Assembly: GCA_027382625.1 (NCBI GenBank)
Contig: JAJKFJ010020792.1
Location: 102,478 to 166,477 of the forward strand
Length of the DNA: 64,000 nt
Direction: 5' to 3'
Source of the DNA: Tetmemena sp. SeJ-2015
Lineage: Eukaryota; Ciliophora; Spirotrichea; Sporadotrichida; Oxytrichidae
This document shows, piece after piece, positions 24,630-38,035 of the stretch. How positions within the stretch are numbered: position 1 is the stretch's first letter; each line of letters begins with the position of its first letter. A program made the translations under genes and the position numbers. The notes below the pieces were generated by a model. It saw only the letters and a list, made by a program, of their open reading frames with translations, was not told the DNA's origin and did no database searches.

Positions 24630-27600
24630 GATGGCTAATTTTCTAAGTCAAAATAGGCATAAAATCTTCAAAAATCTGTGTTGTCAAATCAAGATCAACA
24701 TGCAATCTTTTCTGAGTAGCAGTCTCCTCGCCAGTCAAATTAAGCGATTCAGTATAAACTTCATACCATAATTAGTCAAATGAGAGCACATGCATTATTA
24801 GAATACCCACTGAAGAACAAAGTCTGCAAGAATCATAGTATTCAAATAGCAATATTCTAAAACAACTACATGATCAACAATCTTTAAATTCCTCTTCTGC
24901 CAAAATAAATTTGGCAGTTAAAATTATTAAGAATTCCCGTTCTCAGCAAAATTAGATTGAATTTAGGAATAGTGATATCCCGTGATAATTTAACGTCTAC
25001 ATAAATGGAACCCTTTTTTATCTTTCTGAGAGGTATGGGTGTTTAAAAAACAAGGTAAGAGGGATATAATTAGCTCCGAAGTATATGAAACGTCACTGCT
25101 TTTCATGCTTGAAAACCCGCTTCATTGAATAATGATCCTCATTTCATATAATCAGAGCCTATTATTATTAGAATTAAAATAGAAAAGGCAAACCAGAAGA
25201 GAAATGAAAGAGACTATTCTTGGCTCCTCATTTTATCTCTCATAATATAAAGTATTCGATGTAAGACCGCTAGAAATAATTTGAGTCTTTAAAATCTTCT
25301 CCTTTTAGAAAAAAAATAAATTGAGATTTTTGAATATTGTCAGTAGACCAGCAGCTTTTAATCTCTCAGTATTTGGATTCAGGTGGACTTGAGATTTTTA
25401 ATGCATTAAATTTTCTCCCTTTTTATAAAGGCCGCGCATTCATTTGCTAATCAACTTCAGATTAATTTATTTAATATGACTTGCGTGGCTGCTCTTTAGC
25501 TCCGCTATAAAATTGACTTCTGCAAGCTAATAAATTACAACTTAGGTGATGAATATTGACATAACAAATGTTAACTATAAATAAGACTTTCAAGAGGAGC
25601 AGAAAGTATGATAGTCGAGTGACAAACCCCCAGAATATAAAGATTTTTTGCAGAAACTAAGCAATAAGTCATTAATTTAAACTCCAAAGCAACAAGATCA
25701 AATGAATTTGTAGATAAATGCTGCTTAGTATACTCAATAAAGCATAAACCTTCACTAATCTTAGCTTTCTACTTAATAGTAGCCAAACCTCAGGTATGGT
25801 TAGTCTGTTGCATAGCCCACGCAAGTGTATTTTCACAATCCTTAACAAGTTTCATAAGCAGGAACTTTAATTTATGTTTTAGAAGAGCTATCTTTTTAAT
25901 AACATATTCCTCTTAAAATTATCACTCTTCGCAATAAAATATAGCAAGTCCAAATTAGAATTTCCAAAATCAATAGGCCACGTAATCAAATGGCTCCTAA
26001 CCATAACAATAGTAAATCTGGTTTTAAAATCAAAGCATAAGGCAGGAGCCTAAAATAATTTTCTTGAAATGATGTCTATAGATTTCCTTTAATATTTGTA
26101 AAAAAAATGACATTGTAAAAATCTGATTAGATAAATTACATTTTTATGACATTATAATATTGCCTTCAACTAAAAATAGATATTTTAACTATTAAATAGA
26201 TTTAGTTTTATATATTGATAGAGAGTAAATTTAGAGATCTCTTATTGAATAAAAAAATTTTTGGTTTAGGAGGAGAGATATACAAGCAATATTCTTGTGT
26301 GAAGATTTTATTAATCCCTAAAAGCTAAATCGCCTGATAATGAGTCTGTGATTTTTTTAAAAATAAAATAGAAGGGATCTGATCTATGTTTAGCCTCATA
26401 ATCGTGCAAGATAATTTGTTTTTCCTAAGTTTTGCAGTTCTTTTCCTTTAGACTTGAACTTTCTCCTCCGATATTGAGCCTAAAAGGAATAGCGTGTGTA
26501 TTTTATTGTTATAGGCGGAGTGGGCGTAAATGGAGGACTCTATCGTACTAACAAGTTGTTTCTTGTGACAATTTTTCCAAATCATTTTACTTGTAGGTGG
26601 TACACAAATATGTAAAATTTTCAACTCAAGCCTCTGCCTCAAATTGCATTCAATTTATATAGCCTTACAAATAGAAATGACTCATAGTTTGAGCAGATAA
26701 AAGTAAGTATTTTTATTCCATTTTCTTACCCTCGCTTCACAGATATAAATGTATCCTCCTTCATTGTGTTTAACAGTAATTTCTTATATTCTCAAAATTT
26801 CCTCTCCTAATTTATATTTAAGTCCAAATTGGTTTGAATTCTTCTTAAATTTTAACCTTAGATTTGATTATCTTTATTTAGAATCTGATTATTTAAAACT
26901 AATGCTTTAATTAATTATAGAGCCATATATTAATGCCTAAAATTAATAAGAGTTAAATGCGAGTAGAATTAATTCTGCTCAATCTAATTTCGGAGGAGAT
27001 CAAAGATTCAATAATTTCTAGAGAGGAGGAGGATGGGATGCTAACAAACAAATAGCTCCTCAACAAAATAATGGTGGTGGACAATAGTTCAATTACCAAA
27101 ACTAATAAAGATAGACATCACAGATAAGAGACAAAATCATTTAAATTTAGACAACATAATCGATTGCCATCAATAATAATTCTCTGTTTTTATAAAATAA
27201 AAGATAAATTCTTGCAATAAATTAAAGCTTATTCATATATTTTGCTTTTTTTTAGTTTAATAATATTGTATCCACTTTTCTGACAAAGACTTGAAAAATT
27301 ATTTTTTGATTTTCTAATTTATAAATCCAAAATTTCACATCGAAGAGATTTTTTTAAGTTCTATTTTATTTTTTTATAATTTATGTAAGATATATAATTA
27401 AGTAGCTCTATTAACTTGAATGATTATATGATTTATGAACCTTATGAATATAAAACACTATTTTATACCCATTATAAATATAATTCTTAAAATTTTAAGA
27501 TAGCAACTTCCATTTAGAAATTTAAATTTCTCTTTTAGAAAACTAATCTCTTTCCTTACTAAAATTACTTTTTTTATTGACAGAAGTCCCCTTGCATCAG

Positions 27601-30600
27601 CAAGGTTAGGATAAATTTAGCAACCAATCTAACAGAGAAATTAATCCATTGTTGAGATCTCATCATTCGCTTTGTTTTATCTTTTAGACTCAGGGAATCT
27701 TAAATACATCCCACGATTCTACTACGAGTAGTACCTACTACTATTATTAGAATAAAATTTAAAATCTTGAAAAGCAACTTGAACAGTTCTTCTCTTCGTT
27801 TTAGGAGATTAGCAAATCAATATCCTAACTATAAAAATAATTTTTTTAAATTAGGATTAACTAGACAAAATCTGCGAGCTTCCTTGTTTAAATTGCTAGA
27901 ATGAACCGTTTTATAGGGATTAGTGTTATTTCTGCGCTTAAAGTGGGAAATTGCCTGAAGAATACTAATATGAGATTAGATAGGTGTCCACAAATGGCTA
28001 ATATAGTTGCGAATTCAATCAGTGGTGGGTTAAAATATTAAGCAGAGAGCTCATCTTCATAGCAGTTTAAATTGCTAATTTATTCCTTTGCTTTATAGTC
28101 TATCAAAATTTAATATGAGCTTCTCCCTTAATAATCTAAGCTAGATGTAATGTGTATACATCATTTGATTTTAAAGTCCTATTTCAAGTTTTATCTCTTA
28201 TCACTCTGAATCTATTAAACCCACATAAAAGTTGCAAGGTCACAAATCTCCTAAAATTTGATTCGAATAATTTAATAACTATTCCAACCTGAGATAGTTC
28301 AAAAGTCGCCATTTTATTCCATCTAATATCTAATTCTCCTTTTTATTAAATTTTGAGCTTTATATTTAAATCTTTAACTATATATTTTTGTCAGAAGAAA
28401 GGTTATTGAACTAAATAAGCTTTAAATGGTAATTCAAGAGAATGTTAAAACCACTGGGACTATAAGTTGCTTTTTATAACTTTGTTTTATATTAGGTCCA
28501 TATTAAGTTAAGATGGGAGCAGTGGAAGCAAAGGGAGCACTTAGAGACAGTAGTAAGAATAGTAGAATTACAATTCTAGGTCAGAAAATAAATCTCATAA
28601 ATAGAGAGAAATAATTAAAATTGGTCAAATTTAATTGATTATCTTGATATAGTCAATTAATTTATGGACATTTTTTAAAAAGTTTGTGTAATTTTTTTGA
28701 AGGAAAAAAATATTTCTTAACATTTTATTTTATAGTAGCAATTTTTAAACAAATTATAAATCAGGCTACTAAAGCTATATTGGTCAAAGCAAAAACTTGA
28801 CTCCCTATGGAATGAGGGACAAATCGCCTTTAACCCCTATACACTTAAGAAAATTAGTGTCTTAAGACAATTAAGATCTCTCAAGCTTTGATTAATAGAC
28901 CAAAGGTCACTAGTAGACTATGAATCAGCAAAGCTCGTACAGCCAAGATGTGAATGGCAATTATAAAAGTAAACTTAAAATTTAAAAAGTTAAATTTTCT
29001 TTTAAAAAAAGTGTTTATATATAAAATGCTATTAAATTTTCAAAATTCTTAAATATAACAAAACTATTTGAATAATGAGAATTTAATTAACTCTTTTAAT
29101 TTTAAAATAAACGCAGGAATATATAATATCTGAGATCCAGAAAATTTTAAGGAAAAGTTTGAAATTAATAGATAAAAAACAATAAGTTTGACATTAAAAA
29201 TTAGGTAAAAACATCTAAAATGAAGCAAAACTCCATCTTTAAAATTTTGAAACTAGCCAATCAGAGACTTAATAATTTGAAGTTATTAAGAAAAGCAAAG
29301 TTTCTGATTGGCTAGTTTCAAAATTTTAAAGATGGAGTTTTGCTTCATTTTAGATGTTTTTACCTAATTTTTAATGTCAAACTTATTGTTTTTTATCTAT
29401 TAATTTCAAACTTTTCCTTAAAATTTTCTGGATCTCAGATATTATATATTCCTGCGTTTATTTTAAAATTAAAAGAGTTAATTAAATTCTCATTATTCAA
29501 ATAGTTTTGTTATATTTAAGAATTTTGAAAATTTAATAGCATTTTTTCAATATTTATACTAATTTATTAATGATCAGATTCATATGATTGATTATACCAT
29601 TATTTGAGCTGCAAATTTTATAATTTTACCAAAAATCAGGTCAGCAAAATTTATTTTAATTAGCAATTAAATGGAAAATAACAAATAATTTTTTTCTATT
29701 TTTACAAACCAATATTAATCTGATTCTAAATTCTCTTTATAGTAGGAATTTTAATTAAAATAGATGATTGCTTAAAATAATAAATTGATAGTTGCAACTT
29801 CGTGTCAGTTGAAATCGCAGATTCGCTCCCTGATCTGCAGCTTGTTCGATACAGAATCAAAAATTAATATGAGTTTCTTCTTTAATCACCTTCACAGAAC
29901 CTCACAGCAGCGAGATATGACTCATGCACTCTTCATCATCTTCATCTAAACTTAGGTCGTTTATAACTCTGTACTGAGCGCAACCACACAAAAGTTGCAA
30001 GGATAAAATTTCTTAGAATTTCATGCTGAATAGAATTGTATAATAATTAGGACAAACTTCAACTGCCACTAATCTATTCCATTTTACTTTAATAATATCT
30101 AATTTAATTCTCTTTTTATTAAATTCTCTTTATATTATAATTACAATCAAAGGATTCCAACCCCGAACAATATGAGAAGAGAATCAGAAATCCTAACGTA
30201 TCCTCATCAACTAGCAGGCTATCAGTAGAATTATAACTCTTAACCTTAGCATAGTTAGTTGGGTAGCACTCAGTAATAGTATTAAACTCCAAGGTAAAAT
30301 AGGGACAGTTCTGCGCACTCGGATTTTGACGCTAAGCAATATCCACCCAACTATTAGAATTCATATCACAGCGTCAATCCACATACCGTCGTCAATCATA
30401 CAAACATGGCTTTTTAATCCCAGAGAAACATTTTAAAATCTATTCTCTCATTGGTTATATAATTTTAAGAGAATCTAATCCTAAACGCCTATATAAATAA
30501 ATTCAACTTTATATTCTTTTAGCCTACTTCTTAAAACTAGTGGAATCGCAGATAAAGCTCTTAAGATATCCAAAATCTTCAAAATTATTTGAATGGATAA

Positions 30601-33600
30601 GGGTTGCACTCCAATTAAGCCATTTAAGAGCAAAATGAAGCAGATAAATCGGCTATCTTTAAGAAAAATCATTTTAATTTTCTTTCTTAAATTTCTTTGG
30701 AGTCCAAAACTAAAGCTAGTATTAGTAGAAATTAGCAGAAATAGTAAATAACACTACTAAAAAAAATTAATAAGCTTTTAATTTTCTCCCTTTGCATGAT
30801 CTATGTGTGTACACTTTCCTTTTGAGCTAATTATCATCTTTCTGTCCTTTTAATTTCTTTTAGCTTCTTTTCCAGAATGATGAACATGTCCTGTCATGGA
30901 TATATTTATGATTCTCTTAAATATATTTCAATCCCTCAGAATTAAGGATCATAGTATAGAAAAGATGGATAAGGGGATTCATATGAGGATGACAATATAA
31001 TGAGACCTAGAGAGGTTAAAAAAAGAGAAGTAATCTAACTTGTAATTCAATTAAAACCAAATATTTGTCACTTGATAATAATATCTAATACTTTTTGTAA
31101 GTTAAACTGGATGATTAATTTTACATTCTATATCTCTACTTTGCTGATAAATTGAATGAATTAATATTTTATTATCTATACAAAAATTTTACTTTACTTT
31201 GAGTCGAGTGATCTTCCTATAAATTGCCAATTTTAAAGTTCTTAGAATTGGATGTTGAATCGAATTTTTTTAACGATTCATTTTTATTCATTTAAACTGC
31301 CAACTCTAAGAACGTTTTAAGTTAATTTGCAAGATTATTCAACTTTCTAATTTGTTCCCAATTATAATACTATTTTAATTTTTAAAAAGAAAAAACATAA
31401 AAATGTAAATATCATTGATGTTCTGTGCCTCAGAAAATAAAATTTTATATTTTATAAGGAAATAGAAGGAGAATAAAAAGGGATTTTTCAATAATTTAAT
31501 TTTGCCATTTATACTACTTCCAATAATCGTATTAAATCCGATTCATAATAAAATCAAAAGGAAGAAGGGGTTTGCCAAATAGGAAAGCTAAAGAAGGAAC
31601 AATAATAAGTATAGCAGATAATAAAATACTATTTTAGATGATTCAGAAACTGAAATAATTTAATAAGACTAGTTTGAAACTACAGTAATTAATTAGAATG
31701 ATGAAAGTTCAAATAATTTTAGCAGAGATGATTATTTTATATTTATAATCATATGAAAAATCAAATTAAGTTTCAATAAAAAAAATAATAAATGAGTTAA
31801 ATTTAATTTTTACAGTTTAGTTTTGAAGAAAGTAAAAATATAAGGAAGATTTATTTTGATATTCTTAATATTTTATAAGAATAAATAATTGCTTTATTCC
31901 AAAATGCAATTGATAAATTATTTTTAGCTTCTTTAAAATATAATTTATATAAGCTGATGTATCAGGAGATTGTAGTATTCTATTATCCAATTAGCTACTT
32001 TAAAACTTAATTATTAGACTCTTTAAGTTGTTAAATTAAGCCTCCTCCAAAATCTTAAAATACGCCCCGAATTTATTAGAATGAGAATCAACAAACATTT
32101 GGCTTGATCAAAGGAAAAGAATTAGAAAAAGGAATGCAAAATTAAGGCAACTTAGTTATTTTATAATACTTTGTCTTAACTTTTAGTTGTGAATTATTGT
32201 TAAACTAGATGATGATTGAGAGAGTGGAAGAAAATTTATAACAGCCCTTGATCAATCATTAGAAAGTAGAATCCACTAGCCAAATAATAGATAAGAGTCC
32301 CATAATAACAACGCAGTCAAGTGGCTCATCTGAGAGCAACTAAAAGAGAATAAAAACCACAACCTATTTTTAATTAAAGAGTCAATAAGATCCATATATG
32401 CGCAAAATTTTGCCTCAGAATCCGAAACTATTAAATTAATTTTACGACTTAAAATCTTTAAATAAAATAATCATCAATTTTTTTAACTTAGAGTATTTTA
32501 AATCAACTATCAAAAAATTAAGAAACCATAATTTTTTATTTTAATTAATAAAGTTCGATTTCCTCCCAAAAAATTAAATTCTATTGAATTAAAATTAAAA
32601 ATAGAGTTACACATATAGTTTTTAGAGGCCACCTCAATGCCTATTTATTTTTGGATGACTTATTTGTTTGTAAATTATCTTATTGCAAAAAGAGATTAGG
32701 AAAATAATTCTCCCAATTAAAATTAAGAATTCACACAAAATTTAGCCATCTAATTAAATTAGACGATATATCAAATGAAGTTTTAAATAGCGGCAAGTTT
32801 AAAAATTGCATAATTTCCCACTGTTTGACATACTATTTGCAAATGTAATTTTATTTTTTAATAAAGTTTACTGCAAAAATCACTATGGTATATTTTATGA
32901 TGCCTTATGATTGTTAAGTTGAAATATTTAACATTAAATAGTCAAATTTTCGTTTTAGATTTTATAATGGAGAGAACAGTCTTCAACATAAAAAGAGCTA
33001 GTATTTAATATATGGTTTCAATTTGATTATGCATTTGCATACTTATTTAAATTAAGAGAGTAGAAAGTAAGGACCTCTTTTTCATATATTTTATTTCAAA
33101 TTATTAATTATTCTCTCTAATAAAGTATCAGCTATAATTTAAATACATTTAAAACAAGATGCGTATGAGATTGTGACTCCATATTCAAATAATATTACCA
33201 ACTTTGAGGATTTAGTTTAATATTTAATTAGAAACTTAAAATTTAGACCTATTTTTGCATATTGTTAGTTATTGATAGTGAAATTAGCTGTTATGCTCCA
33301 ATAATTTTTAACTATTCAAGACATAGAAAATAGTAGGCAATGTGGTAGCAAAGCTACTCCACAAATTGTGCTTGCCAGCTCTAGATTAGTGGTTGCCTAA
33401 CATTTGGAGGTTCAATTATAAATAAATAAGGTCAAAATATTTATGGGGTCTCGGGCGGGGAGATTTAAGGGTATTCTATAATATTTTGTCTAATAAGATG
33501 GTATTAATTTTATTAATTTTATTTGATAGGACTTTATAATTTGTTCTCCTCCTATTTTATTGTCATTAAGAAAGTATAATTTTTAATACTTTAATTTTTG

Positions 33601-36600
33601 TAATTATTTTAGGAGTTAGAGAAGTTGACTCAATTTTTTTAATTGGGTAGTTGTTTTTTTAGTAAGTAGTTAAATGAGTAGAAAAGATTATAAATTCTAC
33701 AAGTGAAGGAGAAAGAAGAGCAAGACAAAAGAGAAGAAGAAGCCAGATTAAAGAAACTCTAAGATTCATTTTTACTCTCGTTTATTCTACTTCTATATTA
33801 TACTCTAATAAATTAAATAGGTAGCAAAAATAGAAAATTATATAAGCAAATAATTCTAAATAATAAGAACCAAAAAAAGAAATAGGTAATTTTGTTTCTT
33901 ATTTCATTTTTAGTAAGAGAAAAATTGCATTTGCTTTTCTTTCTTAAATTGCTTAACTTTAAGGATTTTAAACTATGATTGCTCGATAATATTAAGAGGA
34001 GAAAAGGAGGAGATAGGAGTAGGAGGAACGAGAAGAGGAGCAAAGAATATTAAGGGAATAGGAGAATGATCGGATTAGGAGGGAAGAGGCAAAAATAGCC
34101 GCATATGAAAAGTAAAAGAAGGAAAAAGAGGAGTAAGAAAGAATTAGAACACAATGGAAAGAAGCCAAAGAACAGCAAGAGAGAAAAGCCGCACAAGATT
34201 TAGAGAGATAGAGATAATAGCAAGAGGAATTTAAAACCCATCAAGAGCAAATGAACAAGTAAAGGCAAATGATGGAGTAAGAATAAGCATAGAATTCAAA
34301 AAATAAATTATTTCCAAACCTAAATAATTAAAAATATATCCTTAGTATCGTTTATTAATTAATTAAAGAAATTTGAGTCAGTAAATTTTTTAATTCAAAA
34401 TATTTACTTTAAAATTTAGAAGAGAAAAAAGGAATCTAACAACGAAGATTATCTAACTTTCTTTCATTAAAAATAACCCCAAAATATTGTTATAAAAGTG
34501 ATATGATTACTTGAATTGAAATAATTATTATAAGTTAAAAAATAATCAAAACCTAATGTTTGATACTAGACATCAGATCAATTGACTTAAATATTATGGA
34601 CTCGAGAATGTGAATTATAAGAAAGAAACTCATAGATATCAGATTAAAGATAGAAGAGGCACTTAAAGGTTAAGAAAAGAAATGAGATAAACATTAAATT
34701 TGACATCTGTGAAGACTTGGCTTTCCTTTTTAAGGTTAAAACTTTAAATGATAATATTCGAGAACTTTATCGATTAATAAGGCTTGATGAAAGTGATTCT
34801 TGATCTATTATTTTAGCTTGCTTCATTTAATTCTCTTTTTTTCCAAAGTGAATTAGAGGAGCGGTTGGTGAAATTGATGCTTACTTTTAAATTTCACATT
34901 TTGCATTTTTTGGCGGTCTGGCCACAGCAAAATCTTTTCAGTCAAGCTGATCTACCTGCAGCAATCTCCTCTGCTTTTATAGCTTCCTTAAACTTACATT
35001 AAGTAAAATCTCTAAAACATGATTAGAGTGGGAGCTACAAGTAGTTATCAAAGTCGAGACCCTAACTCCCTGCCCAAGCACTAAAACTCCGTGGATGAGT
35101 GAGTATGTCTACGCTTACAGGAAATGTGAAGGGCAGGTTTAGCCTACTCCGATTTTAAAAATTCATTTTTCAATAGAAGCACTTATATCTTCTCTCTTTT
35201 TCTTTTCAATAATTAACTTAGAAAAAGTGCATATGAAAAAATTAATCATCAAATGAAAAATAGCAAGGACTATTTTCTATATGCAGGCAGCAATTTCTCG
35301 GATTAAACTAATTAATTTTTATACAACTAATTCCAACTTTCAATTCAATTTTTGAGGGTTTTAAATATAAGATGAGTTTGAGTTTGACACACCTGGAGAG
35401 CAATCCGATACCTCCAATACATTTGTAGTAAGAAATTTAGAACATAAACAACCGAAGAGTAATTTAAGCACCTAACAAGTAGTAGAATAGGAACTGTAAA
35501 TCGACACTTTCCATATACGATATTAATTATATAATTCTACTAATGAACTATTGCGAGTAAGGATTTTAAATGCTAAACTCATTTTAGCCTATTTTTGTAA
35601 AAACTGGCTTGCTCTTATTTTTAAGTCATTTATATATAGAGCTTCGCAGTTCCCAACCTAAAGTGCTTTAGTGCAAAAGCTAAGTTTATAAGAATTAAGA
35701 ATACAAGTATGATGCGAACGATATCTGAATATTCCCAAACTGAATATAAGCCTCCACCACCACCCTCAAAGTTTTAATTTGTGAGTAAAGTAGTTTTTTA
35801 TTCAGGATTTTCAATATTATTTTCCAGAATAAGGAAGCAAGAAAAGGGAACTAAATTGTCTTTGAATACCATAAGAATGCTGAAATTATGAAAGACAATA
35901 GGGGCGCTATCTTGAATCAGTAAACAGTTTCTCATATTTCAAAGCAGGCCAGCTATGATTCCAGTAATAATTTTCTGCAAAGAGACTCAAGTGATCCCAG
36001 ATAGACTCCCAGAGCTAAAAAAGAAGTTCCAATGCATATTGGTCTCAACTTTACTAAGCACAATTCCAATAATCAAGCATCTAATTAAGGCTCCATTAAC
36101 TCTTTCTCCTCTTATGAGTCAGAGTTGGAGATCTAAAACAAGAGTGACAAACAGTTCGATTTCTTTATTAAAGAGGATGAAGGTATTAGGAATGCAGAAT
36201 ATTTAATTAATTTTAGAGATAGCAATGAAATAAGTCAAAGTCGGATCAGAAATCGAAAAGAGATTCATTTTGAAAAACAATCAATTCAAATTTAATAAGA
36301 ATGTACTTTATACTTTAAATTTAAATAATGGAAGAGAGTAGTGGCCTGAGAACACTGTCTTTGAGAAGGTGAAGAGTTTTCAGCCCAAAGAAAATGAAGT
36401 CAACTAGAAGATTGGAGCACTGGCTGTGGGCCAAACTCGTGAGATAGTTGTGCGCTTCGAAGTTGTAAGGTTAGGGGAATAGCAATTCTGGTTCTAAATT
36501 AAATCAGGGAAGCAGACCATAGGCTCAAAGCTATGTGTAGAATTTTGATATATATGCCCATTTGTTATTTTTGCATGTTCCTTTTTATAGATGAATTCGA

Positions 36601-37877
36601 AGGAATCTGAAATAATTATGATCCTTTAAAGCAAATTTCCTATTGAAGTAAATGATTTAGCACTATTCCTGTAATTTCCAGATCTTTAAGCTAAATTTTG
36701 CATTTATTGACACACCTGGAGAGCGTGCACATTTATAAAAAAGCAATCCAGTTACTACTTCCAAAAATAAACCTCATAAAGTAAAAAATGCTGCCTCATC
36801 GTCATTGGCCTAAAAGTCATAGCTATAAAATATAAATAATATTTAAAATGAATGCAAGAAATAGCAAGAGGAAGAGAAAAAGCAAGGAAAAAAAGAAAAG
36901 AGACTTGTGATATTATAGAATGACGGGTTTGAGAGTGTTATTAATGGCAGGAAATAATTCACTCCTCGATCTACAACACGATCCTCAGAGAAAGGGACAA
37001 ATGAAATATAATCCATTAGTCTTTTTCCTACTCACATTAGTTTATTTATAAATGGGATTGTTAACAATCTCAAAGCTAATACTCGAAATTAGGCAGCTCC
37101 TTAGAACTCTAAGGATAGACATAGAACGAGATCCGCTATTAATCGGACTTAAAGAACTGAGAGCAGTAATCATTCTAATAGAAGTTCTTTTGCCACTCCC
37201 CAGCCTAAATTTAATCATTTTGCATTATGAAAATTTAGTTTATAAAAAACAAGTCTTCTTTGATGAACTAAAGAGGTTTACAGTTAATTTAGCTTATTAT
37301 TTAAATTAAATTAATATGGTTAATATTTTTAAGCTAATTTTTAAGGTGCACGAACTTAAAGGGAGGAGGAGAAGAAGCGGGGTGATTCTCAGGGCTCATA
37401 AGTGCGCGGACTAACACCCCTCCCCCTTTAAGATTTAGACTTAGCCGTTATTAATGAAATTTATTAGGGTGACTAGCTCATTTAATAATTAAATGGCTTA
37501 TTCTCTATGGTTATTATGATTGTATCAAAATGAATATTTATAGATTGTGTCTCCAGGAGAAATTGTTAATAGGACTTGGGTTATTAATATTTTGCACTTA
37601 ATTACTCCTAAAATATATTTATAGGGAAGTTAAGAACACAGGTAAAAAGGATTGGCCGTCAGGTACTCGCCTTGTTTAGGTAAAGGGGACCAAGATAGAT
37701 GGTTGGAAGGATATTGTTTTAGGCAGGGTGAAAAAGGGAGAGACCAAAGATTTCTAAATAAAGGTCAAGGCTAACCTAGTACCCAAAAAGTATCAATACT
37801 ACTTCAGAATTCAAGTAGGCAACTTATATTTCGGACCCAACTTCTTATTAGAGTTTTAAGTCGTAGGCTCCAAATGA
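24630..37877 (+). CDS. NBR1-like protein, locus B (paralogue of 8884-20018), interrupted
   Basis: Islands follow the same order as locus A: Q-rich and degraded at 24700-26050; Q/N/G-rich at 26940-27130, ending RDKI as in A; coiled coil 27690-27831 joined to a C-x2-C-x10-C-x2-C finger at 27864-27990 (CELPCLNCQNEPFYRDQCYF); Q/N/P-rich at 30150-30440; acidic island 31555-31745; coiled coils at 33660-33770 and 33960-34310; DTPGE at about 35390; island 35830-36230 with VPMHIG (VPMHVG in A); FW domain 1 (36238-36545); a second DTPGE at 36710; FW domain 2 (37550-37856); TGA at 37875. FW1 is almost identical between copies, while linkers differ. The N-terminal islands are more degraded than in A and the start is unclear. 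The Cys-rich patch near 17480 in A seems to have lost its cysteines here (about 35700). Both copies may be used, or B may be decaying at its N-terminus. Confidence 0.5.
27832..27863 (+). other. Internal eliminated sequence, pointer TAACTA (locus B)
   Basis: TAACTA at 27826-27831 and 27858-27863. Removing 32 bases joins the coiled coil to the zinc finger in frame (SISQL then DKICELPC). It sits at the same codon as the ACTA insert of locus A. Confidence 0.8.
28001..28365 (+). repeat. MITE-like dispersed repeat, copy 4 (decayed)
   Basis: A degraded copy with many substitutions and deletions, recognisable by AATATGAGCTTCTCCCTTAA, the region near AAAAGTTGCAAGG and the tail TTTTTATTAAATTTTGAGCT. 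It lies directly after the zinc-finger island, exactly as copy 3 does in locus A, and the flank after both copies (TTTTGTCAGAAGAAAGG) also matches. Confidence 0.7.
29023..29545. repeat. Perfect palindrome with 243-bp arms
   Basis: The left arm 29023-29265 and right arm 29303-29545 are reverse complements; I found no mismatch over the 243 positions. The 37-base spacer holds a smaller hairpin (CTTAATAA and TTATTAAG). The outer ends read AAAATGCTATTAAA and its complement. No coding potential. It lies in a non-coding stretch of locus B, and I see no counterpart in locus A. It may be a recent fold-back element or an inverted-duplication artefact of sequencing. Confidence 0.85.
29739..30135 (+). 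repeat. MITE-like dispersed repeat, copy 5
   Basis: A well-preserved copy of about 400 bp, starting TATAGTAGGAATTTTAATT and ending near TTTTTATTAAATTCTCTTTATA. It lies about 190 bp after the palindrome, between coding islands of locus B, and has no equivalent insertion in locus A. It is therefore probably younger than the duplication. Confidence 0.75.
36282..36329 (+). other. Internal eliminated sequence, pointer AAT, inside FW domain 1 (locus B)
   Basis: AAT at 36279-36281 and 36327-36329. Removing 48 bases joins KRFILKN to NGREQWPENT. Same position and pointer as in locus A. Confidence 0.75.
37584..37632 (+). other. Internal eliminated sequence, pointer GTTA, inside FW domain 2 (locus B)
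   Basis: GTTA at 37580-37583 and 37629-37632. Removing 49 bases joins NRTWV to KNTGKKDWPSGT. Same position as the GTT insert of locus A. Confidence 0.75.
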
Positions 37878-38035
37878 GGGAACTTCATCAGAGAAACCTT
37901 TTATCTAGGTTTATTCAAAAAGATTAATTTCACACAACTATCCACTCTCAATGATCTGAATATTAGGAACTAATGTTAATGAACTCATAAAGAAGGTAAG
38001 TGTAATACTTTGAGTTAATCTTATCGGTCAACAGA

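Noticed and set aside
37052..37309. Plus-strand open frame of 85 codons in locus B
   Set aside because: An adjacent frame reads FATPQPKFNHF, matching the ATPQSKPFYTFK island of locus A; the long frame is a shadow.
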